NCBI GenBank assembly: GCA_018646565.1
Contig: JABGUO010000204.1
Span: forward strand, 1-6,677
Length of the DNA: 6,677 nucleotides
Direction of reading: 5' to 3'
Source: Opitutia bacterium
GTDB lineage: Bacteria > Verrucomicrobiota > Verrucomicrobiia > Opitutales > Seribacteraceae
Shown in pieces: positions 1 to 6,228 of this stretch (position 1 is the first letter of the stretch; every line of letters starts with the position of its first letter). A program made the translations under genes and the position numbers. The notes below the pieces were generated by a model. It searched no databases, was not told where the DNA came from, and saw nothing but the letters and a program-made list of their open reading frames with translations.

Positions 1-1
1 G

Positions 2-94
2 AGTGATGAGGCGTGGTCTCCAAAAATCACTCTTCATTTCAACTTTGTGAAAGGGAACAGGCTCGATGGATGCTACGACTTGAAGGCTTGCTAG
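2..94 (+). CDS. possible C-terminal tail of a gene entering from the left edge
   Basis: The frame beginning at base 2 is open for 30 codons and ends at TAG (92-94); the other two plus frames are shorter. The translated tail includes WSPKITLHFNFVKGNRLDGC and finishes DLKAC. Its alternating hydrophobic and polar residues suggest a beta strand, as expected of real protein, but I do not recognise the family. It would converge on the sulfatase, with 119 bp between the two stops. Thirty open codons can occur by chance, so this remains a candidate; the missing upstream sequence would settle it. Confidence 0.4.
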   Translation, partial: SDEAWSPKITLHFNFVKGNRLDGCYDLKAC

Positions 95-213
95 AATAAA
101 AAGGGAACCAATTTTAGAAACAGTTAAAATATTCATAAATGATAGAGTAGAAGGAAGAATTATTACATATCAACTATAATTCATATATAATAATTAATAA
201 TTTAAGTTTGGGT
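95..213. other. AT-rich convergent intergenic region, no clear signal
   Basis: This 119-bp gap separates the possible left-edge tail from the sulfatase stop. It is mostly A and T, especially 160-205. I see no GC-rich hairpin followed by a T tract on either strand, so no intrinsic terminator can be named for the sulfatase transcript. A perfect TATAAT at 175-180 has no -35 partner at the right distance and no downstream gene in that direction. Confidence 0.5.
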
Positions 214-2418
214 TTATTTGAATTTTAAAGTTGGGCCGACAGGGAATCGATGGGATGAGTAATCGGGATGAAGATCCGCAAAGGATGGAATCTGTAAAGG
301 TTGGTTCATATTCATATTTCTGAACATTACGCTTTTTACGATCGTTACCGAAGGGTTAATAATTGGAGAAAGTCCATCGAATGATGCATCATCATGAAAA
401 TGATCACCATCCCCAGCGGTGGTAGACATGGTGATAATAAAATTTGAACCAACAGTTATATGAACCGGTTTTTTTAATGGAATATACCTGAATTCACCCT
501 CTAAGAGGCCCTGTTTTTTTGGAGTTATTTGAATGCCAGCAATTTCTTGTGGAATAGAGTTTTTTATTTCCCATAAACGGATCCAATGTTCTTTATTAAT
601 AGTCCTTGGGTTTTTTCCTAATCTGCTGGGTTTGTCAGATTCTTGTTCACTGGGAACGCCGCGAGCTTCCCGTGCGGGTAATTCTCGATCGTGATCATCC
701 CACATGCCCAAATGAGTGACGATTTGGTTTTCTTTCAGTTTGAATTTGAAACCGATTAAACCAGTAATATCGTTTCTTAAATTATGCCAACCATCATCTA
801 TGACTAGGTTTTGACTTATAGGAAGGTTGAGTTCCCTTGAATAGCCCTGATTATGAATTTGAAGGAGTCGGTTTGCCATGGAAGATGCTTCGGGAGTGTA
901 TTTTGAGAAATCTTCTTTTTCATACAGATCATGAGTCAAATCATAAGATACTAATGGTTGAGCAAAGCCTTGTGTTCCCTTTTTAGTCCAAGGTTGAGCG
1001 AGTCCGCCGCTTACGATTACCTTTTGTGAATCTTTTCTAATCGCAATCGCGTCGTTTTCATAGGGCGGGCCTAAATGGCAAAAGAAATAACGGGGTCGTT
1101 TATCTCTCTTTTCTGGATTTTTCCAATAAGCAAGTGAATTTAGGCTGTCGTGAGCTTCAGTAGGTTTGAGTTCTTCACTGACTAGAGAGGCCATAGTAGC
1201 GAAAAGATCTGTCAGGGAAAACAGGCTTCTATTTATAGTGCCACCTTCAAAATGTTGTTTTCTAAAAAGAATAAAAGGAACCCGATGACCCCCTTCCCAA
1301 ATTTTTGCTTTTTTTCCTCTTAGCCCTCCGCTTTCTTGATTTGTTCCTTCGTTATCCCCTACATTAGGTCCATTATCGCTGGTGAAAATGATTAAGGTGT
1401 TGTCGATAAGTTTATGACCTGGGTTTCTTGGATCATTGGTTTCTTCTAGTTTTCTAATAAGTGCACCAAAAGCTATGTCATTTTCAATTACCATGTCTTC
1501 ACGCTCGGTTCCTTTGGTTCCATCCGTATACCGGCTCGTTCCCTTAACGGGCTTTCCATCCAAAAATTTCGGTACTGCATAATCCCCGCTTTGGTTTCTC
1601 TGGAAATGATTTGCGGTGGGAACATAATATAAAAAGAACGGCTTTTGTTTCTGAGATGCTAATTGAATGAATTGGAGTCCTTCTTTAAGGAAATCGGGGC
1701 CGAGTTGAGATAGGTCCCAGTTGGGTCCGCTGAGTATTTGGCCGGTTCTGTGTTTCATCCCCATCCAATGCATTTTTGAACGGTCCGTGAAAGTCCACTT
1801 GTCATTACGAATGTAGATTCTTGGTTCAGTATCCAAAGAATCTTCAGTATTTCCTGGGACACCAAAGAATTCATCGAATCCATGATCAGTAGGACCATCA
1901 AGTAATGGCTTTGTAAAATCTACATCTTTGTAGTCAAATTCATCAGCAGGCTGACCTTCGCCATCATCAAAATCCATACCGACATGGTATTTCCCGATCG
2001 CCCCAGTATAGTAGCCGTTACGTTGAAGCATTTCCGGAAGAGTGGTAAGAGACCGTTGAATCATAGGTCGGTTCGGACCATGAGGGAGCCATCCCTGTTT
2101 CTTGAGGTATGCCCGATGAGCCAACCGACCAGTCAAGAGTGAGTATCGAGTAGAACTACACATAGAGGCGGGTGCATGGGCATCTGTAAAAAGAATTCCC
2201 TGTTTAGCGAACCTTTCCAGATTTGGTGTGTTTAGGGTTTTGCCAATGGGCTTTGCGCTGCTCATGAGACTTACATATTGATACGCACTCGTATCGCCGA
2301 TCCCCATATCATCTGCCATAAATAGAACGATATTAGGCTTGGTTTTTGGCCCTGCTAGTAGAAAAGAAATACAGAAAGTAAAACTTAAGATTAAACTAAT
2401 TTTGGCGTAATAGACCAT
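214..2418 (-). CDS. exported sulfatase (formylglycine type) with an extra C-terminal module
   Basis: Hydrolyses sulfate esters, probably on a carbohydrate outside the cytoplasm. The protein is 734 residues. Residues 1-22 form a signal peptide (basic start, hydrophobic 7-22, likely cut near LLA-GP). The sulfatase domain runs from about 27 to 520: metal-binding Asp36-Asp37 in ADDMG, the maturation motif CSSTR at 87-91 followed by YSLLTGR, GKYHVG with Lys143 and His145, and a second metal pair Asp348-Asn349 in TSDNGPN, then GGLRGKK and WEGGHRVP. Cys87 should become formylglycine. The third motif residue is Ser where Pro or Ala is usual. Residues about 530-734 lie beyond the catalytic fold and look like a beta-sandwich (ITGLIGFKF, GEFRYIPL, PVHITVG). 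The true substrate cannot be told. It lies 108 bp downstream of the hydrolase on the same strand and may be co-transcribed. No Shine-Dalgarno sequence precedes the ATG. Confidence 0.95.
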   Translation of the reverse strand: MVYYAKISLILSFTFCISFLLAGPKTKPNIVLFMADDMGIGDTSAYQYVSLMSSAKPIGKTLNTPNLERFAKQGILFTDAHAPASMCSSTRYSLLTGRLAHRAYLKKQGWLPHGPNRPMIQRSLTTLPEMLQRNGYYTGAIGKYHVGMDFDDGEGQPADEFDYKDVDFTKPLLDGPTDHGFDEFFGVPGNTEDSLDTEPRIYIRNDKWTFTDRSKMHWMGMKHRTGQILSGPNWDLSQLGPDFLKEGLQFIQLASQKQKPFFLYYVPTANHFQRNQSGDYAVPKFLDGKPVKGTSRYTDGTKGTEREDMVIENDIAFGALIRKLEETNDPRNPGHKLIDNTLIIFTSDNGPNVGDNEGTNQESGGLRGKKAKIWEGGHRVPFILFRKQHFEGGTINRSLFSLTDLFATMASLVSEELKPTEAHDSLNSLAYWKNPEKRDKRPRYFFCHLGPPYENDAIAIRKDSQKVIVSGGLAQPWTKKGTQGFAQPLVSYDLTHDLYEKEDFSKYTPEASSMANRLLQIHNQGYSRELNLPISQNLVIDDGWHNLRNDITGLIGFKFKLKENQIVTHLGMWDDHDRELPAREARGVPSEQESDKPSRLGKNPRTINKEHWIRLWEIKNSIPQEIAGIQITPKKQGLLEGEFRYIPLKKPVHITVGSNFIITMSTTAGDGDHFHDDASFDGLSPIINPSVTIVKSVMFRNMNMNQPLQIPSFADLHPDYSSHRFPVGPTLKFK

Positions 2419-2448
2419 TTGTTTCTACTAAGTTACGCTGGGGGGAGA

Positions 2449-2476
2449 ATTCGCCTTTTTGGATCAAAAAACGAAT
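2449..2476 (-). other. intergenic stem-loop between hydrolase and sulfatase
   Basis: The outer arms ATTCG (2449-2453) and CGAAT (2472-2476) pair perfectly. Inside, TTTT (2456-2459) faces AAAA (2466-2469), leaving a 6-base loop. The two positions between these stems are C/A mismatches on the plus strand but become G-U pairs in minus-strand RNA. The 11-pair stem is therefore intact only in the hydrolase-to-sulfatase direction. The sequence after it on the minus strand is C-rich (CTCCCCCC), not T-rich, so it is not a canonical terminator. It could limit readthrough or protect mRNA ends. Confidence 0.4.
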
Positions 2477-2526
2477 GTTTTATTTGAAGAGCTCGTATGC
2501 CTTTAATAAGCCGGAAATGAAAAACC

Positions 2527-3306
2527 TTAATTTTTTCTCTGAGAATAGAGCCAAGACCACATTTTTTCCGATTTCCAGCAATCAACCCATGAATTATGAC
2601 CACGTCCCTTAATTTCAGAATACCTAGGAGAGCCACCTGCTTTGGTTATGGCTTCGATCATATCCAGTGATCTTGAAGGTTTAATAACAGTGTCCTTGTC
2701 TCCGTGCCAAGCCCATATTGGAAGATGGGCTAATTCCTTTGCAATTGATTTATCTCCTCCACCACATATGGGAACAGCAGCGGCAAAGAAATTCGGTCTT
2801 CTTTGAATGGCATCCCAAGTGCCGTATCCTCCCATTGAAAGCCCCATCGCATAAATTCGGTTGGTATCGACTTGGTTGCTTGGATTTTGAATATAAATGT
2901 CGATTGCTTCCAGTACCATTTTCATTGAATCAGAAATTTTAGTCATTCGGTGGCCAAGTAGGTTCCAACTCGTATTTACCCATTTCTCCCCTTTAGGCAC
3001 TTGACCAGCAAAAATATGTGATTTTCTTTTAAGACGAAGGCGTTCTTTTTCGAATGCATTCACGGCGCCAGCATCAGTCAGTTGACCGGTGTTGTTATTT
3101 CCCCTTCCTCCTGCTCCATGGAAAAAAACGAGAAGAGGGTAAACTTTGCCATTTTCCATCTTTTGGGGCGGGGAGTATCGGTAATTAAATCCTTGTTCAC
3201 CACTAGGGACCGAAATATAGGAATTTACTAAATCTTTTGCGGTTAAACTTAGGGTACTTTGGCAGTAGAAGGATATAAAAAGAATAAAAGCAAATTTTTT
3301 GGTCAT
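2527..3306 (-). CDS. exported alpha/beta hydrolase (esterase or prolyl-oligopeptidase-like)
   Basis: A serine hydrolase of 259 residues, probably acting on ester (or peptide) bonds outside the cytoplasm. Residues 1 to about 23 are a signal peptide with a basic start and hydrophobic core (FAFILFISFY). The catalytic triad is visible: Ser157 in the nucleophile elbow GLSMGG (155-160), Asp205 in HGDKDTVIKP, and His237 in GRGHNSW. FFHGAGGRGNN (61-71) is the usual oxyanion-hole strand and loop. Length and order fit single-domain predicted peptidases, feruloyl-esterase-like and PHB-depolymerase-like enzymes common in PVC bacteria; the substrate cannot be fixed. Next to a sulfatase, removal of acyl or aromatic esters from polysaccharide is a reasonable inference. 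It is first in the minus-strand pair and divergent from the Fur-family gene, with 85 bp between the two starts. No Shine-Dalgarno sequence is seen. Confidence 0.9.
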   Translation of the reverse strand: MTKKFAFILFISFYCQSTLSLTAKDLVNSYISVPSGEQGFNYRYSPPQKMENGKVYPLLVFFHGAGGRGNNNTGQLTDAGAVNAFEKERLRLKRKSHIFAGQVPKGEKWVNTSWNLLGHRMTKISDSMKMVLEAIDIYIQNPSNQVDTNRIYAMGLSMGGYGTWDAIQRRPNFFAAAVPICGGGDKSIAKELAHLPIWAWHGDKDTVIKPSRSLDMIEAITKAGGSPRYSEIKGRGHNSWVDCWKSEKMWSWLYSQRKN

Positions 3307-3356
3307 AAATTTTCATATCTTATTTACTACCGAATTTAAAACATAAATTTAATAAC

Positions 3357-3386
3357 TTGAATCTAACCGATTAGAATTCATATGTT
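3357..3386 (+). promoter_or_regulatory. putative promoter of the Fur-family gene
   Basis: TTGAAT (3357-3362) and TATGTT (3381-3386), spaced 18 bp, each match the sigma-70 consensus at four of six positions. The -10-like element ends 5 nt before the ATG at 3392, so transcription would start at or next to the start codon. The inverted repeat at 3358-3380 overlaps the -35 and fills the spacer. The match is weak and the DNA AT-rich, so this is tentative. Confidence 0.35.
3358..3380. promoter_or_regulatory. inverted repeat, candidate Fur-family operator
   Basis: TGAATCTAA (3358-3366) and TTAGAATTCA (3371-3380) are inverted around CCGA, with one extra A in the right arm. The ungapped core TCTAA-CCGA-TTAGA is exact. 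The site ends 11 bp before the regulator's ATG and lies 52 bp upstream of the divergent hydrolase start. Its length (23 bp) and position suit a Fur-family operator for autoregulation, but the bases do not match the E. coli Fur or Zur consensus that I know. Confidence 0.4.
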
Positions 3387-3391
3387 ATCTT

Positions 3392-3808
3392 ATGAAAAAG
3401 CTAGTTTCTGTTGCGCTTGAAAAATTGAAGAAGGAAGGACTTCGTATCACGGAACAACGGAGAGCAATTCTAACGGTTTTAGCCAGTGTAGACCAACCAA
3501 AGTCAGCAGAAGAAACTTTTGCCATTTTACCTGAAGATAGTTGCGATCTGGTTACTGCATATCGTTGCCTTGAACAATTTGAGAAAGTGGGAGTTGTTGA
3601 AAGAGGTGTGCGTGAAAATGGAACCAAAGTCTATTGTTTAGGTCATGGGCATGGACATCATCATCATTTAACCTGTAGGTCCTGTGGAAGAACGGAACGA
3701 ATTGATCTATGCATGGGAACAGAACTGGATGCGGTCGCAAAATCTTTCGGGTTTACAGAAGTTACCCATGTAATGGAGGTTTTTGGCAATTGTCCGACAT
3801 GTGTATAG
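3392..3808 (+). CDS. Fur-family metal-dependent transcriptional regulator (Fur/Zur/PerR)
   Basis: A cytoplasmic DNA-binding repressor of 138 residues, the usual family length. The N-terminal winged helix spans about 1-80, with LRITEQRRAIL (17-27) typical of its early helix and DLVTAYRCLEQFEKVGVV (52-69) as the recognition-helix region. The C-terminal dimerisation and metal domain has a histidine-rich run (H85, H87, H89-H92) before LTCRSCG, then His126 and the closing GNCPTC. Cys95/Cys98 and Cys134/Cys137 form the structural zinc site known in the family. The HHHHLxCxxCG and GxCPxC pattern leans towards Zur or Fur rather than PerR, but the metal cannot be assigned from sequence alone. The ThuA-like gene follows on the same strand after 81 bp; no functional link is evident. 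An inverted repeat just upstream suggests autoregulation. Confidence 0.93.
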   Translation: MKKLVSVALEKLKKEGLRITEQRRAILTVLASVDQPKSAEETFAILPEDSCDLVTAYRCLEQFEKVGVVERGVRENGTKVYCLGHGHGHHHHLTCRSCGRTERIDLCMGTELDAVAKSFGFTEVTHVMEVFGNCPTCV

Positions 3809-3889
3809 AAATATTGTTGATGTTCTCCTTCCTTGCTTGCCACAAAAGAAAAATCTCTTTCAGATGAAAAGAATTACAACTTAAAAAAT

Positions 3890-4747
3890 ATGAAATTAAC
3901 TTCAGTTTGTATTGCTTTATTCTTTATTCTATCGTCGGTTTTATTTTCTCAACCAGACGAGGAAATCGAGAAAATAAAAGAGGCTGCTCCAAATGCCGCT
4001 TCTGTAAAACCTAAGAAAAAAAGACACATATTAGTTTATTCAAAACCAAGCGGGTTTAAGCATAATTCGATCCCCACAGGAGTTAAAGGTTTGCGGGTAC
4101 TTGCTGAAAAAACGCAGGCATTTGAGGCGACTTTTACTCTTGAGACAAAAGAATTTACTTCGGAAGGTTTAAAGAAATATGATGCAATTATTTTTAATAA
4201 TACGACTCATGTACAAAAGGCGTTTACTGAAAAGTCTCAACGGGATGCGATTCTTGATTTCATTAAGAATGGCAAAGCTTTTATTGGGTTTCATGCCGCT
4301 TCGGATGGTGGCATGTCTCAATGGCAGGAATACACCGATATGATTGGAGGATGTTTTGCTGGGCATCCATGGAATGCCGGTGGTAAATGGCCATTCTTCG
4401 TTGAAGATGTAAAGCATCCTATCAATCAAGCTTTCCAAGAAAAAGAATTCATGTTCTCGGATGAAATATATCAATACAAAGCTTATGATCGAAGCAAACT
4501 TCGTGTACTGATCGGGCTTGATTCAGTAAAAACAGATAAAAAAGGAAATTCCAAAACAAACGATTATCCTGTTTCCTGGGTTCGCTCTTACGGAAAGGGA
4601 CGAGTTTTTTATTCCAATTTTGGCCATAACAAAGCAACCTGGTGGACACCATTTATGTTGCAACACTTTCTCGATGGAATTCAATGGGCATTGGGCGATA
4701 TAAAAGGACCATCCAAATCAATTCCTCAATCAAGAAACTTAAATTAA
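3890..4747 (+). CDS. secreted ThuA-like domain protein
   Basis: A 285-residue protein of the ThuA (trehalose utilisation) family, which has a glutamine-amidotransferase-like fold and is linked to sugar metabolism. The ATG at 3890 is preferred because it begins a signal peptide (MKLTSVCIALFFILSSVLFS, likely cut near residue 20). A TTG at 3833 would bury that peptide behind 19 polar residues. After a charged linker (22-45) the domain spans about 46-270, with family hallmarks VYSKPSGFKHNSIPTG (49-64), YDAIIFNNT (98-106), FIGFHAASD (131-139), GGCFAGHPW (153-161), SDEIYQY (190-196) and VSWVRSYGKGRVFYSNFGH (228-246). No catalytic mechanism is firmly established for secreted homologues. It sits 38 bp before the Gfo/Idh gene, matching the thuA-thuB pairing known in rhizobia, so a joint role on oxidised sugars is inferred. 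Confidence 0.9.
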   Translation: MKLTSVCIALFFILSSVLFSQPDEEIEKIKEAAPNAASVKPKKKRHILVYSKPSGFKHNSIPTGVKGLRVLAEKTQAFEATFTLETKEFTSEGLKKYDAIIFNNTTHVQKAFTEKSQRDAILDFIKNGKAFIGFHAASDGGMSQWQEYTDMIGGCFAGHPWNAGGKWPFFVEDVKHPINQAFQEKEFMFSDEIYQYKAYDRSKLRVLIGLDSVKTDKKGNSKTNDYPVSWVRSYGKGRVFYSNFGHNKATWWTPFMLQHFLDGIQWALGDIKGPSKSIPQSRNLN

Positions 4748-4752
4748 AATTC

Positions 4753-4781
4753 TTAAAATTCCTCAATTAATCTATTATAAT
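4753..4781 (+). promoter_or_regulatory. putative promoter of the Gfo/Idh/MocA gene
   Basis: A perfect TATAAT (4776-4781) follows TTAAAA (4753-4758, four of six -35 positions) with the ideal 17-bp spacer, all within the 38-bp gap after the ThuA-like gene. The hexamer ends 4 nt before the ATG, so the predicted start of transcription falls on the start codon and the message would be leaderless. The oxidoreductase may thus be transcribed independently as well as by readthrough. Confidence 0.45.
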
Positions 4782-4785
4782 ACAT

Positions 4786-6120
4786 ATGAAACAAACAGAA
4801 TCTGTAAGTCGTAGAAAATTCATTGGTACCTCAGCAATTGCTGGTGCAGCCGCATCTTTTCCCTATGTTGCAAAAGGGGAAGCTCTTCAAAGTGACACAA
4901 TACGAGTTGCTGCGATTGGACTTGGTGGTCGCGGTACCGGTGCGATTACTCAAATTCTAGATGCACCCATGGATTTAGAAAAAAATAAGAATGTTCGCTG
5001 CAAAACAAAGTTGGTTGCAATCGCGGATGCATTCCCTGAAAAATCAGCGAATAAAATTGCCGCGATGAAGAAGAAATACGGAGAGGACCGAATTGATGTC
5101 GAAGGCCGGATTTTCGGAGGCTTAGACGGATACAAGCAGGCGATCAATGAAGATGTTGACATGGTCGTAATTGCCACACCTCCAGGCTTCAAGCCTCAGC
5201 AATTTGAATACGCGATAAACCAAGGAAAAAAAGTATTTATGGAGAAGCCAGTTGCTAGTGATGTGACTGGAATTCGTCGCGTATTGGCCTCCGCGAAGAA
5301 AGCAAAAGAAAAAGGTCTTACCGTGGGTATAGGACTGCAGCGTCGGCATGAAGAACGCTATATTGATTGCGTCAAACAACTCCAAGATGGGGTGATTGGA
5401 GATATTAATATGCTTCGTGTGTATTGGAATGGTAATTCTATTTGGCACCGCGGGAAACAACCAGGCATGACCGAGATGGAGTATCAAGTGAACAATTGGT
5501 ATCATTTTACCTGGGCCTCCGGTGATCAAATTTGTGAGCAACATATACACAACTTGGATGCAGGTTGCTGGATAAAAGGGATGTATCCGATCAAAGCGAA
5601 CGGTATGGGGGGAAGTGAAATGAGAATGGGGGGAGATCGAAAGCTTTCCCAAATTTTTGATCATACTTTTGTTGAATACACATTTCCGGACGGGACTAAG
5701 ATGTTTAGCCAAGGCCGACACCTTAAGGGAGGATGGTCCCATGTCGCAGAGTATGCTCATGGTTCGAAGGGAACCTGTAAGGTTGCCAGTCACATAGAAC
5801 CCTTCGCGGGTGATCCTATTCGGATTCGCGGTGCCGGGGGAGGCCATTATCAAGAACAGAAGGATTTGATTGAAGCCCTGCATAAGGGGGAGTACTACAA
5901 TGAGGCTGAGTATGGTGCTATGAGTACTTTTACAGCAATATTGGGTCGTGAAGCCTGCTATTCCGGTAAAGAAATTATTGCGGATGACCTAATGAAAAAG
6001 GGAAGAGATTATGCACCTGGTATTGACGATTACACTTGGGATAGTGCCCCTCCGGTGGCTCCTGATGAAAAGGGTGAATACCCCGTCCCTGCACCTGGTG
6101 TTTACAGACCGTTCGCCTAG
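4786..6120 (+). CDS. Tat-exported Gfo/Idh/MocA-family NAD(P)-dependent oxidoreductase
   Basis: Probably oxidises or reduces a sugar or cyclitol hydroxyl using a bound nicotinamide cofactor, outside the cytoplasm. The protein is 444 residues. A Tat signal occupies about 1-32: twin arginines Arg9-Arg10 in SRRKFIG, then an Ala-rich segment to FPYVAKGEA. The Rossmann domain follows: VAAIGLGGRGTG with GxGxxG at Gly45/47/50, an acidic Asp81 after the second strand, and EKP at 153-155 carrying the conserved Lys155. The C-terminal substrate domain has WASGDQICEQHIHNLD (243-258), where His253, His255 and Asp258 are active-site candidates. Lys155 argues for a dehydrogenase rather than the related GH109 glycosidases. 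Tat export fits a protein folded with its cofactor first, as known for glucose-fructose oxidoreductase of Zymomonas. Its start has no Shine-Dalgarno sequence. Exact substrate unknown. Confidence 0.94.
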   Translation: MKQTESVSRRKFIGTSAIAGAAASFPYVAKGEALQSDTIRVAAIGLGGRGTGAITQILDAPMDLEKNKNVRCKTKLVAIADAFPEKSANKIAAMKKKYGEDRIDVEGRIFGGLDGYKQAINEDVDMVVIATPPGFKPQQFEYAINQGKKVFMEKPVASDVTGIRRVLASAKKAKEKGLTVGIGLQRRHEERYIDCVKQLQDGVIGDINMLRVYWNGNSIWHRGKQPGMTEMEYQVNNWYHFTWASGDQICEQHIHNLDAGCWIKGMYPIKANGMGGSEMRMGGDRKLSQIFDHTFVEYTFPDGTKMFSQGRHLKGGWSHVAEYAHGSKGTCKVASHIEPFAGDPIRIRGAGGGHYQEQKDLIEALHKGEYYNEAEYGAMSTFTAILGREACYSGKEIIADDLMKKGRDYAPGIDDYTWDSAPPVAPDEKGEYPVPAPGVYRPFA

Positions 6121-6123
6121 AGT

Positions 6124-6169
6124 CTTTTTTCCTCCCTCCCTGTCAATTTTCAAGGGAGATACTAAAAAG
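6124..6169 (+). terminator. possible terminator-like stem-loop after the oxidoreductase gene
   Basis: CTCCCT (6136-6141) pairs with AGGGAG (6153-6158) around an 11-base loop. Outside it CTTTTT (6124-6129) can pair with AAAAAG (6164-6169), separated by a 6/5 internal loop. The structure starts 3 nt after the stop codon, where a terminator is expected. However, the T run is on the wrong side of the hairpin and nothing T-rich follows, so it is not a standard intrinsic terminator. A second copy of CTCCCT at 6132-6137 offers an alternative pairing. Confidence 0.3.
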
Positions 6170-6200
6170 TGTATGCCGGTTTTGTGTTAGACTACTAATA

Positions 6201-6228
6201 CTGACACCTTGCATGGAAAGTTTAAAAT
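6201..6228 (+). promoter_or_regulatory. dcd: putative sigma-70-like promoter of dcd
   Basis: CTGACA (6201-6206) and TAAAAT (6223-6228) each match the sigma-70 consensus at five of six positions, with a 16-bp spacer. This is the best-scoring promoter pair I can see in the window. Transcription would begin near 6235, giving dcd a leader of about 50 nt without a clear Shine-Dalgarno sequence. A second -10-like hexamer, TACAAT (6274-6279), lies only 5 nt before the ATG and is an alternative. Confidence 0.45.

Noticed and set aside
175..180. Perfect TATAAT in the left intergenic region
   Set aside because: No -35-like partner at 16-18 bp and no plus-strand gene downstream; the surrounding sequence is nearly all A and T.
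2440..2445. Run of six G (C on the minus strand) upstream of the sulfatase, as a phase-variation tract
   Set aside because: Six bases is too short to be a convincing slippage tract and it lies outside any identifiable promoter spacer.
2433..2636. Minus-strand open frame overlapping the end of the hydrolase gene
   Set aside because: It overlaps the hydrolase coding end in another frame, has no recognisable domain, and its codons look random.
3333..3349. AATTT/AAATT inverted repeat in the divergent region as a second operator
   Set aside because: The arms are five A/T bases only, which is expected by chance in such AT-rich DNA.
3645..3669. Histidine-rich run in the Fur-family protein as a possible artificial tag or repeat expansion
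   Set aside because: His-rich stretches just before CxxCG are normal in this family and provide metal ligands.
3833..3889. TTG start at 3833 giving the ThuA-like protein 19 more residues
   Set aside because: The extra residues are polar and would precede the signal peptide that begins exactly at the ATG at 3890.
5122..5883. Long minus-strand open frame (253 codons) inside the Gfo/Idh/MocA gene
   Set aside because: Its translation resembles no protein family I know, while the plus-strand frame encodes a complete, well-conserved enzyme over the same bases. It is a shadow of that gene.
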